Both the position numbers and the translations under genes were made by a program. This document shows positions 10,837-23,040 of a DNA stretch of 64,000 bases, in pieces. The stretch's first letter is position 1. Each line of letters begins with the position of its first letter. Below the pieces are notes generated by a model, which saw nothing but the letters and a program-made list of their open reading frames with translations, had not been told where the DNA came from and made no database searches. The DNA comes from Punica granatum (lineage: Eukaryota > Streptophyta > Magnoliopsida > Myrtales > Lythraceae), in the NCBI RefSeq assembly GCF_007655135.1, contig NC_045127.1:20440199-20504198 (forward strand). The letters are read 5' to 3'.

Positions 10837-12014
10837 AAATACTCATCGCGGGTGGATGATGTCTGAGGTGGTCTCAGCCGAGCGTTGAACACAAATGCCC
10901 CGGTCTTCATTGTCGATGTGACCCATGGTGGGCGGCTTGTGCAATCGTCCCCCCTGACTGTCTTGTGTCATCAATGTCAACTGAAATGGTTGCGTCGATG
11001 ACATACAATTCACTCAGTTGCTTTTGTCTTTAGCTTCGTAGGGGGTACCTCCGTGCCGAGCCCCTTCCCTATCAAAGTATATGGGAAGAGGCTAGAGAAG
11101 AGTTTTCGGAAAGGCGTGAGCCCGTGCATCACTTTTCACTCATGACCGGCGTGTCCCTGTGAAAGATGACAATGAAGATGATGTCTTAGGCGATTATGCG
11201 GTGGAACATGCGGTAAGAAATATGGGGTGGACCCATGGGAAACTCCCTTTTTGTCCTGCCCATGACCCATGGGGTATTGCGTGTGGATGACATTTGTTTC
11301 CGGAAATTTGGTCATCACCACTTTGGAGTGGTTAGACCGTGGTTAGGGGCCACATAAGCATGTTTTTCCTGGGTGCGAGTATGCATGCGCAGCCATCCAA
11401 GGGAAGGCTCGAGGAGTTGGGTCCCTTGAGGACAGGCGAGTCGAACAAGTCCGACAGAACTAATAGGGCATCGCTAGGATTGTCTTGATGTCCTGTTAGA
11501 AGGGCTTGTTCTAGTCGAAAACCTGCTCAGCAGTGCATTTGAATAAAAGCAATAAAGAATTTAAAAAAGAGTGCGTGTGTTGCCTCAGTGTTTAGTCGGC
11601 GGCCGCAGTGGAAGGTTGGCAGGTCCTATTCTTTGGTCTGAGGTGTGATCGTGCTAATGACTACCGTGACGGATAGGCTGGGACATGCTCTATCTTTTGG
11701 AGCAGTTGCTTGCGATCTTTGTGGAGGGATTAAATTCATCCCTCAGAATATCGCTTGGATGAATTTGAATCCAAGTCGATTTTGGACTTACGATGAATCT
11801 GAAAATTAAACCGATTTGCTTCAGAATGCGGAACTGCTTGGCACAGATTAAAATGGAAGAAAACCAAGATGCAGAAATTCAAAAACTGTTCAAGGGATTT
11901 TATTTAAAGTTTGTGCTATACCAAAAGATGACTCTTACGTCGTGTGGCTTATAGCTTCGCCAACATGCAGGGGAACGTTTTGTACAGAGTAAGTAGCCCC
12001 TAAGGGGAGATCGA

Positions 12015-14057
12015 CTATTCTTTCTCGATCTCGTCCTCTCCGAAGGGGTAGGCAACAATAATGTTGACAATCGGTCCTGAGCTGGAGCCGTGGTCAAGGA
12101 GATGGTTGTTCTGGACATTCGGACAGTTGACCTCGTTGAAGGAGAGTAGGTTTCTCTCTATCATGTCCTGTAACTTTCCTCGCTGGACGTAGCAATTACC
12201 CGTTGTGTGCCTCGGGGCATCCATATGAAACTCGCATCTAAGGCTTTAATTTTGGGCCGTCGGATTAAAATTTGGTCCAAGGGCCTTGGGAACAATCTTC
12301 CCAGCCGCGAGGAGTTGGCGATAAATTTGTGATTGGGGGACTAACCAAGGAGGAGGACGAGGCCTGGTCTGCCTTTTGCCGCTTTGTTGGGTTTGCGAGG
12401 CTGGGGCCCGTTGCGCCGGCTAAGGAGATCTTGAAGCCGGGGTTCTATTTGGATGGGCTTGAGCAAAGATGTGCTGCCGCGGGGAGTGGCGTAAGTGTAA
12501 AGCTCACAGAATATGGCTAGGAGCTCTGACGCCCCGGGTTGATGGTGTTGATGGACGTTTCTTTGCCCTTCTTACCGCCCGTGGAGGATGCCCCAGCAAT
12601 GGTTTTCGAGGTCTCTCCCTCGTTCGTCCTCGTCGGACCCTCAATTCTCCCTAGCTTGATGTCTATATCGAGCTTTTTCCCAGCTTGAATCAACTCTGAG
12701 AACGAGGCAGTGTGAGACAAAAGGTGGGAGTAGTATGCACCTCTGAGCATCGAGTGAAACAGCTGGACTTGCTGTCTCTAAGTAATGGGGGGAATGTGTT
12801 TCGCTGCTTTTCCCCGCCACTCCGCTGCATATGCCTCAAAGGTCTAATCCTCTTTCATCTCCATCATGCTGAGATCCATGAGAGTAGGGCGCTACTTCGC
12901 ACAAAACCTGTATTGGTAGAGGACTTCTAGAAAAGGCCTGTCCATGTGGGAATGTCGGCATCTCTTAACGTCATGAACCAATCGAGTGCCGATCCCATGA
13001 GACTATCTTGGAATGTCTGAATGATAAACTCCTCATAATCCCAGTACTGCATCATTTTGCTTTGATAATGGCAGAGATGATGTCACGGGTCCTTGGTCCC
13101 GTCATACCTCTTGAAATCTGGAATCTTAATCTTCAGGGGCAACCGCATGCCCGGTAATAGATTCCAATCACTGTCACCGAAATCAAAGCGGGACCTACCT
13201 GCTTGGAGAACCTTGATGGTCTCCTCCATTTTCTTCACTCTCCTTTCCTGCTCATTCTCCGTTTCGGGGAGAAAATTTGCCGGTGGAGTTGCAGGGGCTG
13301 CCTGAGTAGGCGTGTCGGGCTCAAGGGGAGGAATATTTAGAGGCGGTGGAGCTTGGTAAAAAAAGCCTATGTAGGGTTGTGGAGCTTAGACAGGAAAAGG
13401 CTCAACGGTGTGAACAGGAGCGGGGGCGCCTATCGTTGAAAGGACTGTTGGCGGTAGAACGGTGTAAACTGGAGATTGAACCGGCATGGCTAATAGCGTT
13501 GAGGTGAGTATAGCCGAATCTGCCGATAGAAAAGTCGCTGGTGGCAGAGGAACTGCTGTAGGAGCAGGCGGTGGTGGTAAAGGATCGTTGTTTGGATAGA
13601 TTGCCATTACGTATGTAACTACTGACATGGGCGCCTCTTCACTTTCCGAAACGAAGGTCAGCGGGACCACTAGGTTCGGATCAACCATTGACCTTTGCCC
13701 CGGAGGCGGAATGTAGCTCGAAGAAGCCCGGTTTTGATCTCTGAGTAGGGCCATAAGCTCTGTCATGTTGGTGGCCATGTTGGTTGCCAACTGATTGACC
13801 ATGCTCTCGAGCGCAATAATGCGCGCAGAATCGCCAAAGTTGGATGTCGTCCGTGTTGTCGGAGGCGGGAGATGCACCAAAGGGGCACCCGAATATGCAG
13901 TTGGTGCGCCCGCCGAAATTGGTGGCGGTGGAGGGGCGTGCGTTGTGGACAGTTGAGAGTAAGTCAGAATCCGTGAAGTATCATCCTCGGAAATCGCGGG
14001 TTGGTGTTCTTTCGCCATCCTTACACTCGCACGGGTAGGGTACCAATGTGACGCCAA
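12015..14057 (-). pseudogene. gag relic of element B (nearly full length, broken)
   Basis: The most complete Gag in the window. The start is the ATG at 14057 (MASHWYPTRASVRMAKEHQP). The first 223 codons are open to a TAA near 13388 and contain a Pro-rich segment with QLATNMATNMTELM. The core follows near 13290-12950: NEQERRVKKMEETIKVLQA, RFDFGDSDWNLLPGMRLP, KIKIPDFKRYDGTKDP (then a stop), MMQYWDYEEFIIQTF and GSALDWFMTLRDADIPTWT, as in the retrotransposon Gag domain. Later blocks are YYSHLLSHTASFSELIQAGK (12750-12600) and a zinc-finger-like CEFH...H...C stretch (12224-12180). A TAA at 12246-12248 precedes that finger. Stops and shifts disable it. Confidence 0.9.
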
Positions 14058-14309
14058 TTGTGAGTATCTGTACCAACGAGTATGTTAATACGGTTGCAAA
14101 ATACTGTTGAAAAATAAAAAAAGTGCTGATCCAATGATAAATAAAATGCATGAGATGCATGAATTTCAAAACGCTAATGCCATTGCTTGATTCGATTCAA
14201 ATTCCTCGATTTACAAAAATGGCTCGTTTGATTTTAAAAGGAATCTAAACATTGAATCGACAATCCATCACGCTCAGCAGCTGATTGAGCGTTACGTAGG
14301 ACAGGACGG

Positions 14310-14600
14310 TGCGAAAACGCTGCCAGCGACTAGTCCTAGGGATGGGAGACCTTTCACGCCTTTGCCCACGTCCAATCCAACATAACGTTCAACCACGCTA
14401 TCTCTCTGTCTAGGTTCTCGATAGCTATTCTCAAGAACGTTCAGTCAATGGGCTGATCACCGAAAAGCTATAAGCTACATATGACGTTGCGGATATAAGC
14501 CTGGTCGGTCGGTCGGATCATTCCTTCCTGCGATTGATCTGTTGGTCTAGCGGTTCGATGCAGTCGAGACTAGACAAAGAGTCGGACAGACCATCCTTAC
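14310..14600 (-). pseudogene. Remnant of the DUF7745-like ORF, element B
   Basis: Only the end of the ORF survives. On the minus strand near 14425-14345 the words ENLDREIAWLNVMLD and KVSHP match the C-terminal coiled coil of the 1290-2816 copy (QDREIARLSTTLE, KVSHP). The 5' edge near 14595 resembles the 2816 start region (CTTACCTAAATGGAAA on the + strand in both). About 1.2 kb between them is deleted. Confidence 0.6.
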
Positions 14601-14604
14601 CTAA

Positions 14605-15160
14605 ATGGAAAGGACTGTTGGTTCAACGTTTAAAATCGAACCAATGCAATGTCCTAGGTTGTTTTGAAAATATGCATGCAAGTGCATAAAAGTAAAACTA
14701 TAACTGTTTCTATTACAATGTACATCGCTCTTTGTGAAAAACAGCAAAAGGCCCGCCTAAAAAAAAACTAAGGGCCGATTCAAAGGCTCAACTTTGGGTC
14801 GGTTGATGGCATGATGAAAATTTTGGTCCAGCATGACGGTCCCTGTTTATGAATGGTTTCGGCGCTACTGGGAAAAACTACTAACTAGGGATGGGGGCCC
14901 TCGATTCAAGGGTGTGAATTCCTTGAAATCGAGCGAGGATCTTTGGGCGCCGGTTCGTGGCAGAGCCTACTCGATCCGTTCCCTTGCTCGGAACCTCTGA
15001 CTAACCTAGATTCCCACTTTGGCGCCCGTGCGATTTCGGGCGTGGTACTTAAAACCCGTCAAAATGATGCAATGCAAGTGCGTAAAATATATGTGTGGAA
15101 AGCGATAAATAAACATGCAAGCAAAGCAAACAGGATCGAGCCCGAACCCACTAAGTATTG
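14605..15160 (-). other. Conserved leader between PBS and first ORF, element B
   Basis: Homologous to 2830-3382, 36505-37054 and 44070-44560, with AAGGCCCGCCTAAAAAAAAA near 14750 and ATCGAGCGAGGATCTTTGG near 14930. No ORF seen. Confidence 0.7.
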
Positions 15161-15178
15161 TCCCCAATGGAGTCGCCA
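15161..15178 (-). other. Primer-binding site, element B
   Basis: The + strand TCCCCAATGGAGTCGCCA, 3 bp from the LTR at 15182, reads TGGCGACTCC on the minus strand, complementary to a tRNA-Arg-type 3' end. Confidence 0.85.
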
Positions 15179-15290
15179 AGCTGTACGGACTTGAATGTGG
15201 ACTCTCGTCGAGGCCAACATGCACGCTTTTGGATCGCGCAGCTTGAGAGTGTCCACCTTCCCGGGGATGCGTGACGGACACGCGTGAGAA

Positions 15291-15300
15291 GGAGTCGTCA
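15291..15300 (-). other. PBS-like motif inside LTR2
   Basis: GGAGTCGTCA lies 110 bp inside the LTR and differs by one base from the PBS core GGAGTCGCCA. Exact GGAGTCGCCA is found at the same distance in five other LTRs (19287, 26589, 37189, 44689, 50471). Its role is unknown. Confidence 0.5.
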
Positions 15301-18059
15301 CTTATCATTTTACGATTTGAAGGTCGAGGGCCGATATGTTACCCGGGTCTAGGGGTATGAAACACCTAGTTTTGCTAAGGCATTGGTCATGTGGAACCGG
15401 AAAGTCCGAATTCAGGGGTTCTTGTTACGTGCGGGCCTATATCCCTCACGCCCTTTTAGTACTTTAGCTTGCTAGGCTTGCATGTTTTAATTATTTACCG
15501 CATGAATTAAGTTGCGCTCGACTCGCACGTTTTGACACCGAAAATTCGATGAATTAAACGATATCGGTTGAGAAGCCGAGAGAGAAGTAAACCCGCGTGT
15601 CGGGGAATTGGTTCACAATCTTGCGTTACAGTTCATCAAACTATGATGTTTGAATTCCTACGTGAACCGGAACCACAAAATCTTGGGATTACTCTTGTCT
15701 GGGCAATCATTGGACCGATTCGATTTATTCGACTCTCGGACCGTTCGCGCTCACCGACTAGGATTCTTATAGAATGAATGTACAAAATAAACCCTTACAA
15801 TGCTCTCAAATTAATAAATATAAATTACAAATGATTGAATCTCAGTCAGTCCACTTTCAGTTATTATTCTGCTCCGATTCGCCGTGATTTCAAGAAAAAA
15901 TCGAAAAAACTGAAATTCAACTAAGCTCTCGGTGAATAGGGGCGTTGGACCCTGTGTTCGATGGTTAGGGCGTTGAACCCTAAGTGCAATGCGTCCTATG
16001 GGTCGGGCTCGACTCGCATGGACAAACAAGGAGCAGAAAAGTAACAAACAACATGCAAATTGCAGACGATGTGTTTGTTATTTCCAAGTATACGTCGATT
16101 AACAAATTATTAACTCATTGGTATTTTGCAAGGAAATGCCATATGCTAAGCAAACAATCGTGCAAAACATTTTGCATTCGGCTTTGTTTTGAGAACTTGA
16201 CAAAGAGAGTCAAATATCATGTGTGTGGATTGCTTTTACAGTTGTTCTGTATCGTGACACTAAATTTCCACTGTATTAGTCAAACTCGTGTTTTGACTCT
16301 AGATTTGGAATCTAGAATTCCTCCTAACCATTATCTAGTGTTTCGTTAGGTCGAGTGAAAGGTTAATCAGCATTTTGCATGTTTTTTGTCAGAGATAACT
16401 GTTCTAGTTACCCGAGTCACGCTAGGATGACAGAAACTCATCAGTGGATAAGAAAAGGCTTTGCAGATAAGCTTGCACTTGAATAGGTAGCCCATTCATA
16501 TCCTGATACCGTAGTATTTCTGTCAAGCTAACCCTAGGGGTGTCACTGAATTGTGAAAAAACGATTTTACCCTTTATTTGAAAATTGTTTTTAGAAAAGG
16601 GAAAACATCGCAGTGCGGGCCACCTTAACCTGTAGCCGGTGTTGACCAATTCCCTGAATCGTCTAGGGTTATGCAAGAACCCCGAAAAATCCAAAGAACA
16701 GGTCGGTCTGCCCGAAAGTGATCTAGAAAGATATTTTGTATCCTGACCTAAGTTACCTGAAATCAGGTAAAAACTCAAGTTGAGACACACAAGTCCTTTC
16801 TAAACGTCCATGCTATATCAGACCGCGCATTTCAAGATTTTGAAAATGCGAGTTTTGAAAAGGGCATTAACATCATTTGACAACTCATCGACGCGAGTTA
16901 TCAGTTAATTGCCAATTCATGCAAGATTTGTCAGTGTGAAATGGGTTTAATCATGTAAGCGTCCTGATTAATCCGTTTGTCGATTTACAACTTAAAATTA
17001 AATGCCGAATACAGTAAATGTACGGATTACAGACAATCAGGCAGATGATGAATTGATCCACTGAATGGAGTCTGAGTAGTTGAAAAGCTTAATTTAATGA
17101 AAACAATTCATGACACGGCGACCAAGACGGATCCAGGAAGGTCGAGGATAATTTGGTCAAAATGAACAAAATACTCTCGGAGCCCAAAATGGCCCCGAAA
17201 TAGTCACCGATACATGAATTCATGCATTTTGCTTTAAAAAACAATGTTTTAAAGTGGTTAGCATGCAGGATTTGCAACAATATTGAATTTTGCAATTTGC
17301 ACAAAATCCGAGAAATGGATTTCATCGAGGTAAAGAGACCGTTCTAACCCGTATAAGGTCAAAGAACTCTCGGCTCTTTCCTCTTGAGAATATCCATGGG
17401 TTTCCTTAACCCATTTCAGATTTCAAGCGTTCTCTTTAACCCAATTTTGACTATTTCTCGCACGCTCAAATGTTAAACACAGTAAATAACACGTATTTAA
17501 CAAAGTCGGTATCGCCATAAGCTTGAAAAACACATTTAAACATACAAACATGCACAAACACGTTATTTATGGAATTGATAAAATAATATCGGCTCCATGG
17601 ATGCAGGAAAACATAAAGATTCGGGAAACAACTCAAATCGGGGCAAGGAAACCGATCTTGACCTGAAAAGGTCAAGAGTACCCACAATTACCTCTCCAAA
17701 AGGTTAATCCGAGAGGTATCTCGGCTTTTTCGGGTCGATATGGTTTCCTCGATTTCGATTTAAACATTTTCCGACATGCTAGCATGGTAAATGATAATAA
17801 ACATGCATGATATAACATTCAAATTGCATAAAAATTAAAACTTGGAATTGAAACATGCATAAAACCCCTTATAACCCCCATAAACACAATAAAAATATAA
17901 AAATCCTAACTCCTCTAAGTCGATAATGGTCATACCTAGTCTCGGGATGCGGGATGGGACTGTAAAAAGTCAGGTTGGACATTTGTTGGGTCGGGTTTCG
18001 GCTATTTTTGCTTGAACAGACTCGAATTGCACAAACAGACCCGGTTGGGCGGTGTCTCG

Positions 18060-18535
18060 ACCCGACTGGGTAGTTTTCGGGTCGGACGTGACCACGGTGG
18101 CTCCCGATGGAATTTTGATGCAAGGTCAGTGGCTCCCGACTCCTAAGAGACCCCTAGAGGTGGCTGTGGTGGTCGTTTGGTTCCAGACATATCGAGTTGA
18201 CCCATATAGCCCTGCAAAGATCATGGAAAACAGAGTACGTCTAGAAAATAAACCCGATTGGGTAGTTTTCGGGTCGGACGTCACCACGGTGTCTCCTGAC
18301 TCCTAACTGACCCCCAGAGGTGGCTGTGGTGGTCATTTGGTTCCAGACCTATCGAGCTGACCCATATATCCCTGCAAAGACCACGGAAAATAGAGTACGT
18401 CTAGAAAACAAACCTGACTGGGCAGTTTTCGGGTCGAACGTCGCCACGGTGTCTCCCGATGGAATTTTGAGGCAAGGCCAGTGTCTCCTGACTCCTAACT
18501 GACCCCCGGAGGTGGCTGCAGTGGTCGTTTTGCGA
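18060..18535 (-). repeat. Three-copy CCGACTGGG-module repeat in LTR2
   Basis: Copies with TTTTCGGGTCGGACGT begin near 18071, 18263 and 18423 (spacing about 192 and 160 bp). Each includes CCAGAGGTGGCTGTGGTGG or a near match. The same module repeats in the LTRs of element D and in the LTR at 57563-61517. Confidence 0.8.
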
Positions 18536-19072
18536 AAATAGTGTCGGATCGACCCAATCTGCAAGAAAACCGTAAGAACCGTCAAAACATTCGACCCAAT
18601 TGGGCAATCGGGCTGTTTCTTCGTGCTGGGCTAAAACCGACGGGTTTTTCTTAGATTTCTCAACCCCTTGAAACCCTAGGGTTGTGTGGGGAGGTGTTTG
18701 ATGGGTTTTGGTAGCTCAAATAGGTTCGGAAAGGCTTGAAACCCAGGTGGGTATTTTCGACCCTAGAGGGACCAAAAATCCTGTTCAGTTCTGTGGTAGC
18801 TGTTCCGATGGGTTGGAGGCTTCAAACTTAAAATCTAAGCCTGAAAATGGATAGAGGGGGTCAAAAACATGTGGGATATAAGTTTGGTGAAGTTTAGATT
18901 TAAACTGGGATAGTAAATACCATAATTACGACCTAAGTCTTTGGTGTTTTGCTTTGTTTCTTGCTTGCTGCGGTTAGATAGAGCTAAAGGGGAGTTGAGA
19001 GCTTCTTGAAGAGCGAGAAATGCTAGAGAGATGGCATGAGATAAGTTGTGATTAAGTTAATGACATAAAAGT

Positions 19073-19080
19073 AATATATA
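19073..19080 (-). promoter_or_regulatory. TATA-like box of LTR2
   Basis: The + strand AATATATA reads TATATATT on the minus strand after GCC. It is positionally equivalent to 6621-6628. Element D is inserted about 100 bp upstream of it in the direction of transcription. Confidence 0.55.
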
Positions 19081-19173
19081 GGCTATGATTAATGACAAAT
19101 AAGTGAAGAAAAGTGCAATTAGAGGCATGCTTAAGGGAAGGGCGGTTTGCTTAAGGAAATATCAAGCTCAATC

Positions 19174-19178
19174 CTCAT
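19174..19178. repeat. Target-site duplication CTCAT of element D (left; mate at 50341-50345)
   Basis: A perfect 5-bp direct repeat flanks the LTR termini at 19179 and 50340, the size typical of Ty3/gypsy integration. It proves that the two distant LTRs belong to one insertion. Confidence 0.92.
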
Positions 19179-20142
19179 TGTGCGCACCCGAATTTTAATC
19201 TTGTCAGGGCACGCATGCGCGAGCCTATGCAACGCGACTTGGGAATATCCACCTTCCCGGGGACGTGCGACGGACGCACGTGAGAAGGAGTCGCCACTTA
19301 CTGTTTACGACCCGAAGGTCGAGGGCCGTTAAGTCGCCTGGGCTTAGGGGTACGGAGTACACCTAAATGCTAAGGCAATGGTCGTACAGAATCGAAAATT
19401 CCGAATTTGGGGGTTATATTACGTGCAGACCTATATCCCGCACGCCCTTTCGACTCTCTAGTTTGCTCGGCTTGCCATTTATTATTTATTTATCGCATGA
19501 ATTAGGTTTCATTCTCCTTGCCCGTTTTGACACCGTAAAAACGATGAATCGATCGATCCAAATCAAGAATCCGGAAGGGAAGTAGGTTCGTGCTTCGAAG
19601 AAACGGTTTGCTATCCTAGCTACGGTTCGTTGAACCATGGTAATTGATTCCCCGTGTGAACCGAAACCACGAAAGGTTAAATCTATTTGTCGTTCAGGTA
19701 AATGAATCGACTCAATCGATTCTGCACTCGGACCTCTCGCTCGTCGAATCAGGGATCCTTGCAAAATGAATGAATGTACAAATAAAGTTCCTTACAATGT
19801 ACTCTAAAAAAAATACAGAATACAATTGAATAAATGAATCCCCAATCAGTTTGCATTGGGTCAATATTCTACTCCAGCCCACCGTATGTTTGAAATGACC
19901 GACAAATAAATTAAGCAACGCGGGCTCAAAGAGCCGGGGGTCGGGTCTGATCGGACCAATGGGCGACAAGAGAACCGATTGATTCTCATGGTAACCGTTG
20001 AACTGATCGAGCTCCCGGGTGATATCTAACCGCGATTCGCACACCCGATCCAAATCGCCTTCCACATAGGCCATACTTGGAACGTGATGGTGACTCGAGG
20101 TTAGATCCCATTCCGCACTCGGGTTGCGCACATTCAGTGTAT

Positions 20143-20200
20143 GAGGGGGCGTTGGACCCCGTGATCGATGGTTCAGGGTGTTAGACCCCGTGCAATACGT
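20143..20200 (-). repeat. Short repeat of GGGCGTTGGACCCC type in the 3' LTR of D
   Basis: Two copies, GGGGGCGTTGGACCCC and CAGGGTGTTAGACCCC, at the place where the other LTR family has its AGGG...CCCT repeats. Conserved in both LTR families. Confidence 0.55.
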
Positions 20201-21779
20201 AACCTATGGGTTCGGACCCTAGCCACAACAAATCAACAGATAAAAGCGGAAAACAGAAGAAAACTGATAAAAACTTATATAAACAGATAAAAATAGACAA
20301 ATAACTAATAAACAGATAAGTGCAGACAGGTTGTGTATTAGACCGAATTTACGTGACTTAATCAATTATTAACCGGGATTTTTTGGCAAACAATTTATTT
20401 AGCCTAGGCAAATAGAGGAATGTGCTAGAATGTGGTTCTAAGTCGACTATGTGAGTGGGTTTTTTTTAAGGCTTTGTTCTATAGGTGACAATGTGGTTAC
20501 ACTGAATATGCGAAACTCGTATTTTGACTCTAAGATGACAGAAACACCGAAAGTGAATGAAATGGGCCATACGAATAAGACTCGCACCCGAACGGGTTGC
20601 CCTTTTCCAACCATAAATCAAGGTGTTTCGATCTCCTTAACTCCTAGAATGTCGGCGTATCACGAAACAACGGTTGTGCCCTTGGTTTGCGAAATGTGTA
20701 AAGAGTTAGTGAAAAATTGAGATCGCGTGACACGAAGGGGTCTAAAAGAGACTTGCGTGCTTTGACTTGAGCCGCCTCAAATCGGGCCTGGACTCAAGTC
20801 AAGGTGTACGAGTCCACCCTAGACATCGACTCTATTCGTCGGTTCATGATTCGTCGATGCGTTTACAAATTGATATTCGGTTCATCCAATTATTTAGGCC
20901 GGGTGATTTAATTAACCGAATGTCACGTCCTGTTTCCCCATTTGTGGATTTATTAAGGATTGTTGCCTCAAACCTCAAATACTATGGGTTAATGGAATGG
21001 TTGTTCGAAATTAACGCGCCTAACATATAAGCTAATGTAAAACTAATGATTAAACGAAAAATGCAATCGCAATCAATTCCAAGAACCGGTTTTAAAGCGA
21101 TAGAGGAGGTCATCTCCGACCCAAGGGAGGTCAAGGGACATTCGACCACTCTCTAAGGAGGAGGGCCAAGAGTCCCCTTGACCCGGCTTGGGTCATGGAT
21201 GGTCTCCTATATTGGTTTTAGCCATTTCTTGCATACATAAGACATCAAGCATGACAATGACACACTTTTTACATAACCGATGTCTCCATGATCTTGGAAA
21301 CGCGAATAGACACACGACATAAACATGATATTTAGAGGAACCGATAAAACGACATCAGCTCATACAACGACAAAATGTGAAAGCAAGGGAACCAACCTAT
21401 TTTGGGATGGAAGAGGCTTCCTTGGACTCGTGTGGTCCAAAGAAACTCTCGGCCACATCCCATGAGGAATGACCGTGAGTTTCCATGGCTCACACGAGCC
21501 AAGACGGCCTCTTCTACCCCGATCTAAGTCCTTTCCCGTCATGCTAACATGTTATATACGTTATTACATGCATACACATCATTAGAAAGTTGAAATAACA
21601 AACTAATAGCAAATTAAACGAAACATGCAAGAAAGTCGGTCTTGAACCGCCTTATCACCCCACAAACGCAATGAAAACGCAAAAGTCTTAACTTCTCTAA
21701 GTCGGGAATGATTATACCTATCCCTGGGATGCGGGAAAAGTCGAGGAAAGTCAGAAAAAAGAGCTCGAAAAGTTGGTTC

Positions 21780-22500
21780 TGCCCCCTGGAACGAACAGAC
21801 CCGAATCGGTGCAGTCGGGTCGAGTGGCAGACCTGACTGGCAGTCTGGCTTGTCGGGGAAGCACTGGTCGATCGGGGTGGCTTTTTCGCGCAAGGCCGGT
21901 TGCGTTAGACTCCTAACTGAATGAGGATCACGCCTACGGTGGTTTCATGAGGATTGCACACGTAGATTTACCGAAAATCAAAAGCAAAGTTGGATCAGTA
22001 AAAAAAATGACAGACCCAGTCAGGGCAAAACGGACCCGACTGGCACCCGATGAAGAAACAAATAGTGGTCTTTTGATGCAAGGTCAGTGACATTGGACTC
22101 CTAACTGACTGAGGATCGCGGTGATAGGTGGCTCATAGTGTGGTTCAACCTGTGCTGACCTGAAATTGGCTAACAAGTAGACGGTAAACCAGAGAAGACA
22201 GTAAAATGATCCGAGAATAAACCCAATTGGCAATGTCACTTGTTGGCGTTGCTCCGGTCGATCGGGATGGCTTTTTCATGCGGGGCCGGTTGCATTCGAC
22301 TCCCAAGAGACTAAGGATCACGCCTATAGGTGGTTTATAGCTTGCAACTGACCCGACCTGTATGATCCTGCAAAGTTCGGGACATAAAATAAAACTGGAG
22401 GAACAGACCCGACTGGGCTGTTTGAGTTGAAACGGCTGCAAAGGTGGCTCCGGGTGTTGCACTGAGTCGGCACGGGCCCTCTCGACTCCCAAAGGCTCGA
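21780..22500 (-). repeat. CCGACTGGC-module repeats in the 3' LTR of D
   Basis: About four diverged copies of a 180-220 bp module with GACCCGACTGG, GATCGGG(A/G)TGGCTTTTT, GGCCGGTTGC and GACTCCTAACTGA. The same module lies in LTR2 (18060-18535), in the D 5' LTR (46925-47660) and in the LTR at 57563 (59472-60000). Confidence 0.7.
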
Positions 22501-23030
22501 GCAAACCGGAAACTCAAAGAAGAAACCGATAAGTTCACAGAAATATCGGTAAGGAAAATAAAGAAAAAAATGTGGTCTTGCATGGTTAATCGACTCTCGG
22601 ATCGTGACCTCCTTGTCATAGGGGAGAGTGAGGGTCGTGCGGAACCCTTAAGGAGTGATGGCACGACTGGCCATAGTCGTGGGAGGAGAGAAATTGTCTA
22701 GAAACTGGTAAACGCCTAGAGGGCTCGATTATGGACAGTGCTGGTTCAGGCTGTTGGAGGCTTCGAATTACGAAACTAACACCGAAAATGGACTCGGGAG
22801 GTCGAATACATGTGGGCTATGAAGTTTGGTTGAAGTTGGTTCAGGTTGGATGGCGGTCGCTAAAAAACGGTTGAGTTTTCGGGTAAAACAGCCTTGAACT
22901 CGGGCTGTGCTTGGGCTGAGTGAATGCTGGAGATTGCTAGGGTTGGATAGGACTTGGAAGTGTCTCCTAGAGTGAAAAACCTAGAGAGATTATGGAAGTT
23001 GAGTTGTTATTAAGTTCTCGCATGCTTAGG

Positions 23031-23040
23031 CTTATATATG
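23031..23040 (-). promoter_or_regulatory. TATA-like box of the D 3' LTR
   Basis: The + strand CTTATATATG reads CATATATAAG on the minus strand. The equivalent place in the 5' LTR (48227-48235) reads ATTTATAA. Confidence 0.55.

Larger units (their letters stand above)
8544..12014 (-). other. Non-coding 3' internal region of element B
   Basis: Runs from the PPT to the end of gag. In order on the + strand: 350 bp of spacer, minisatellite 8910-9455, a block ending in AGTCTGCCGTAGTTCTTGC near 9690, a block with GCATATCGAGACTTCC near 9910, a pyrimidine-rich stretch near 10250-10480, the GATGCCCCAGT repeats (10744-10836), and a block with GGTGGACCCATGGG near 11230. All blocks recur in C, D or E. Compared with C, about 600 bp is missing near 10377. 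No protease, RT, RNase H or integrase motif was seen. Confidence 0.7.
15182..19178 (-). repeat. LTR2 of element B, piece 1 of 3
   Basis: Starts TGTACGGAC next to the PBS and is interrupted at 19178 by element D. It belongs to the LTR type that carries CCGACTGGG-module repeats (18060-18535) instead of the GC-rich minisatellite, like the solo LTR at 57563-61517. The last five bases, CTCAT, are the target duplication of element D. The LTR resumes at 50346. Confidence 0.9.
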
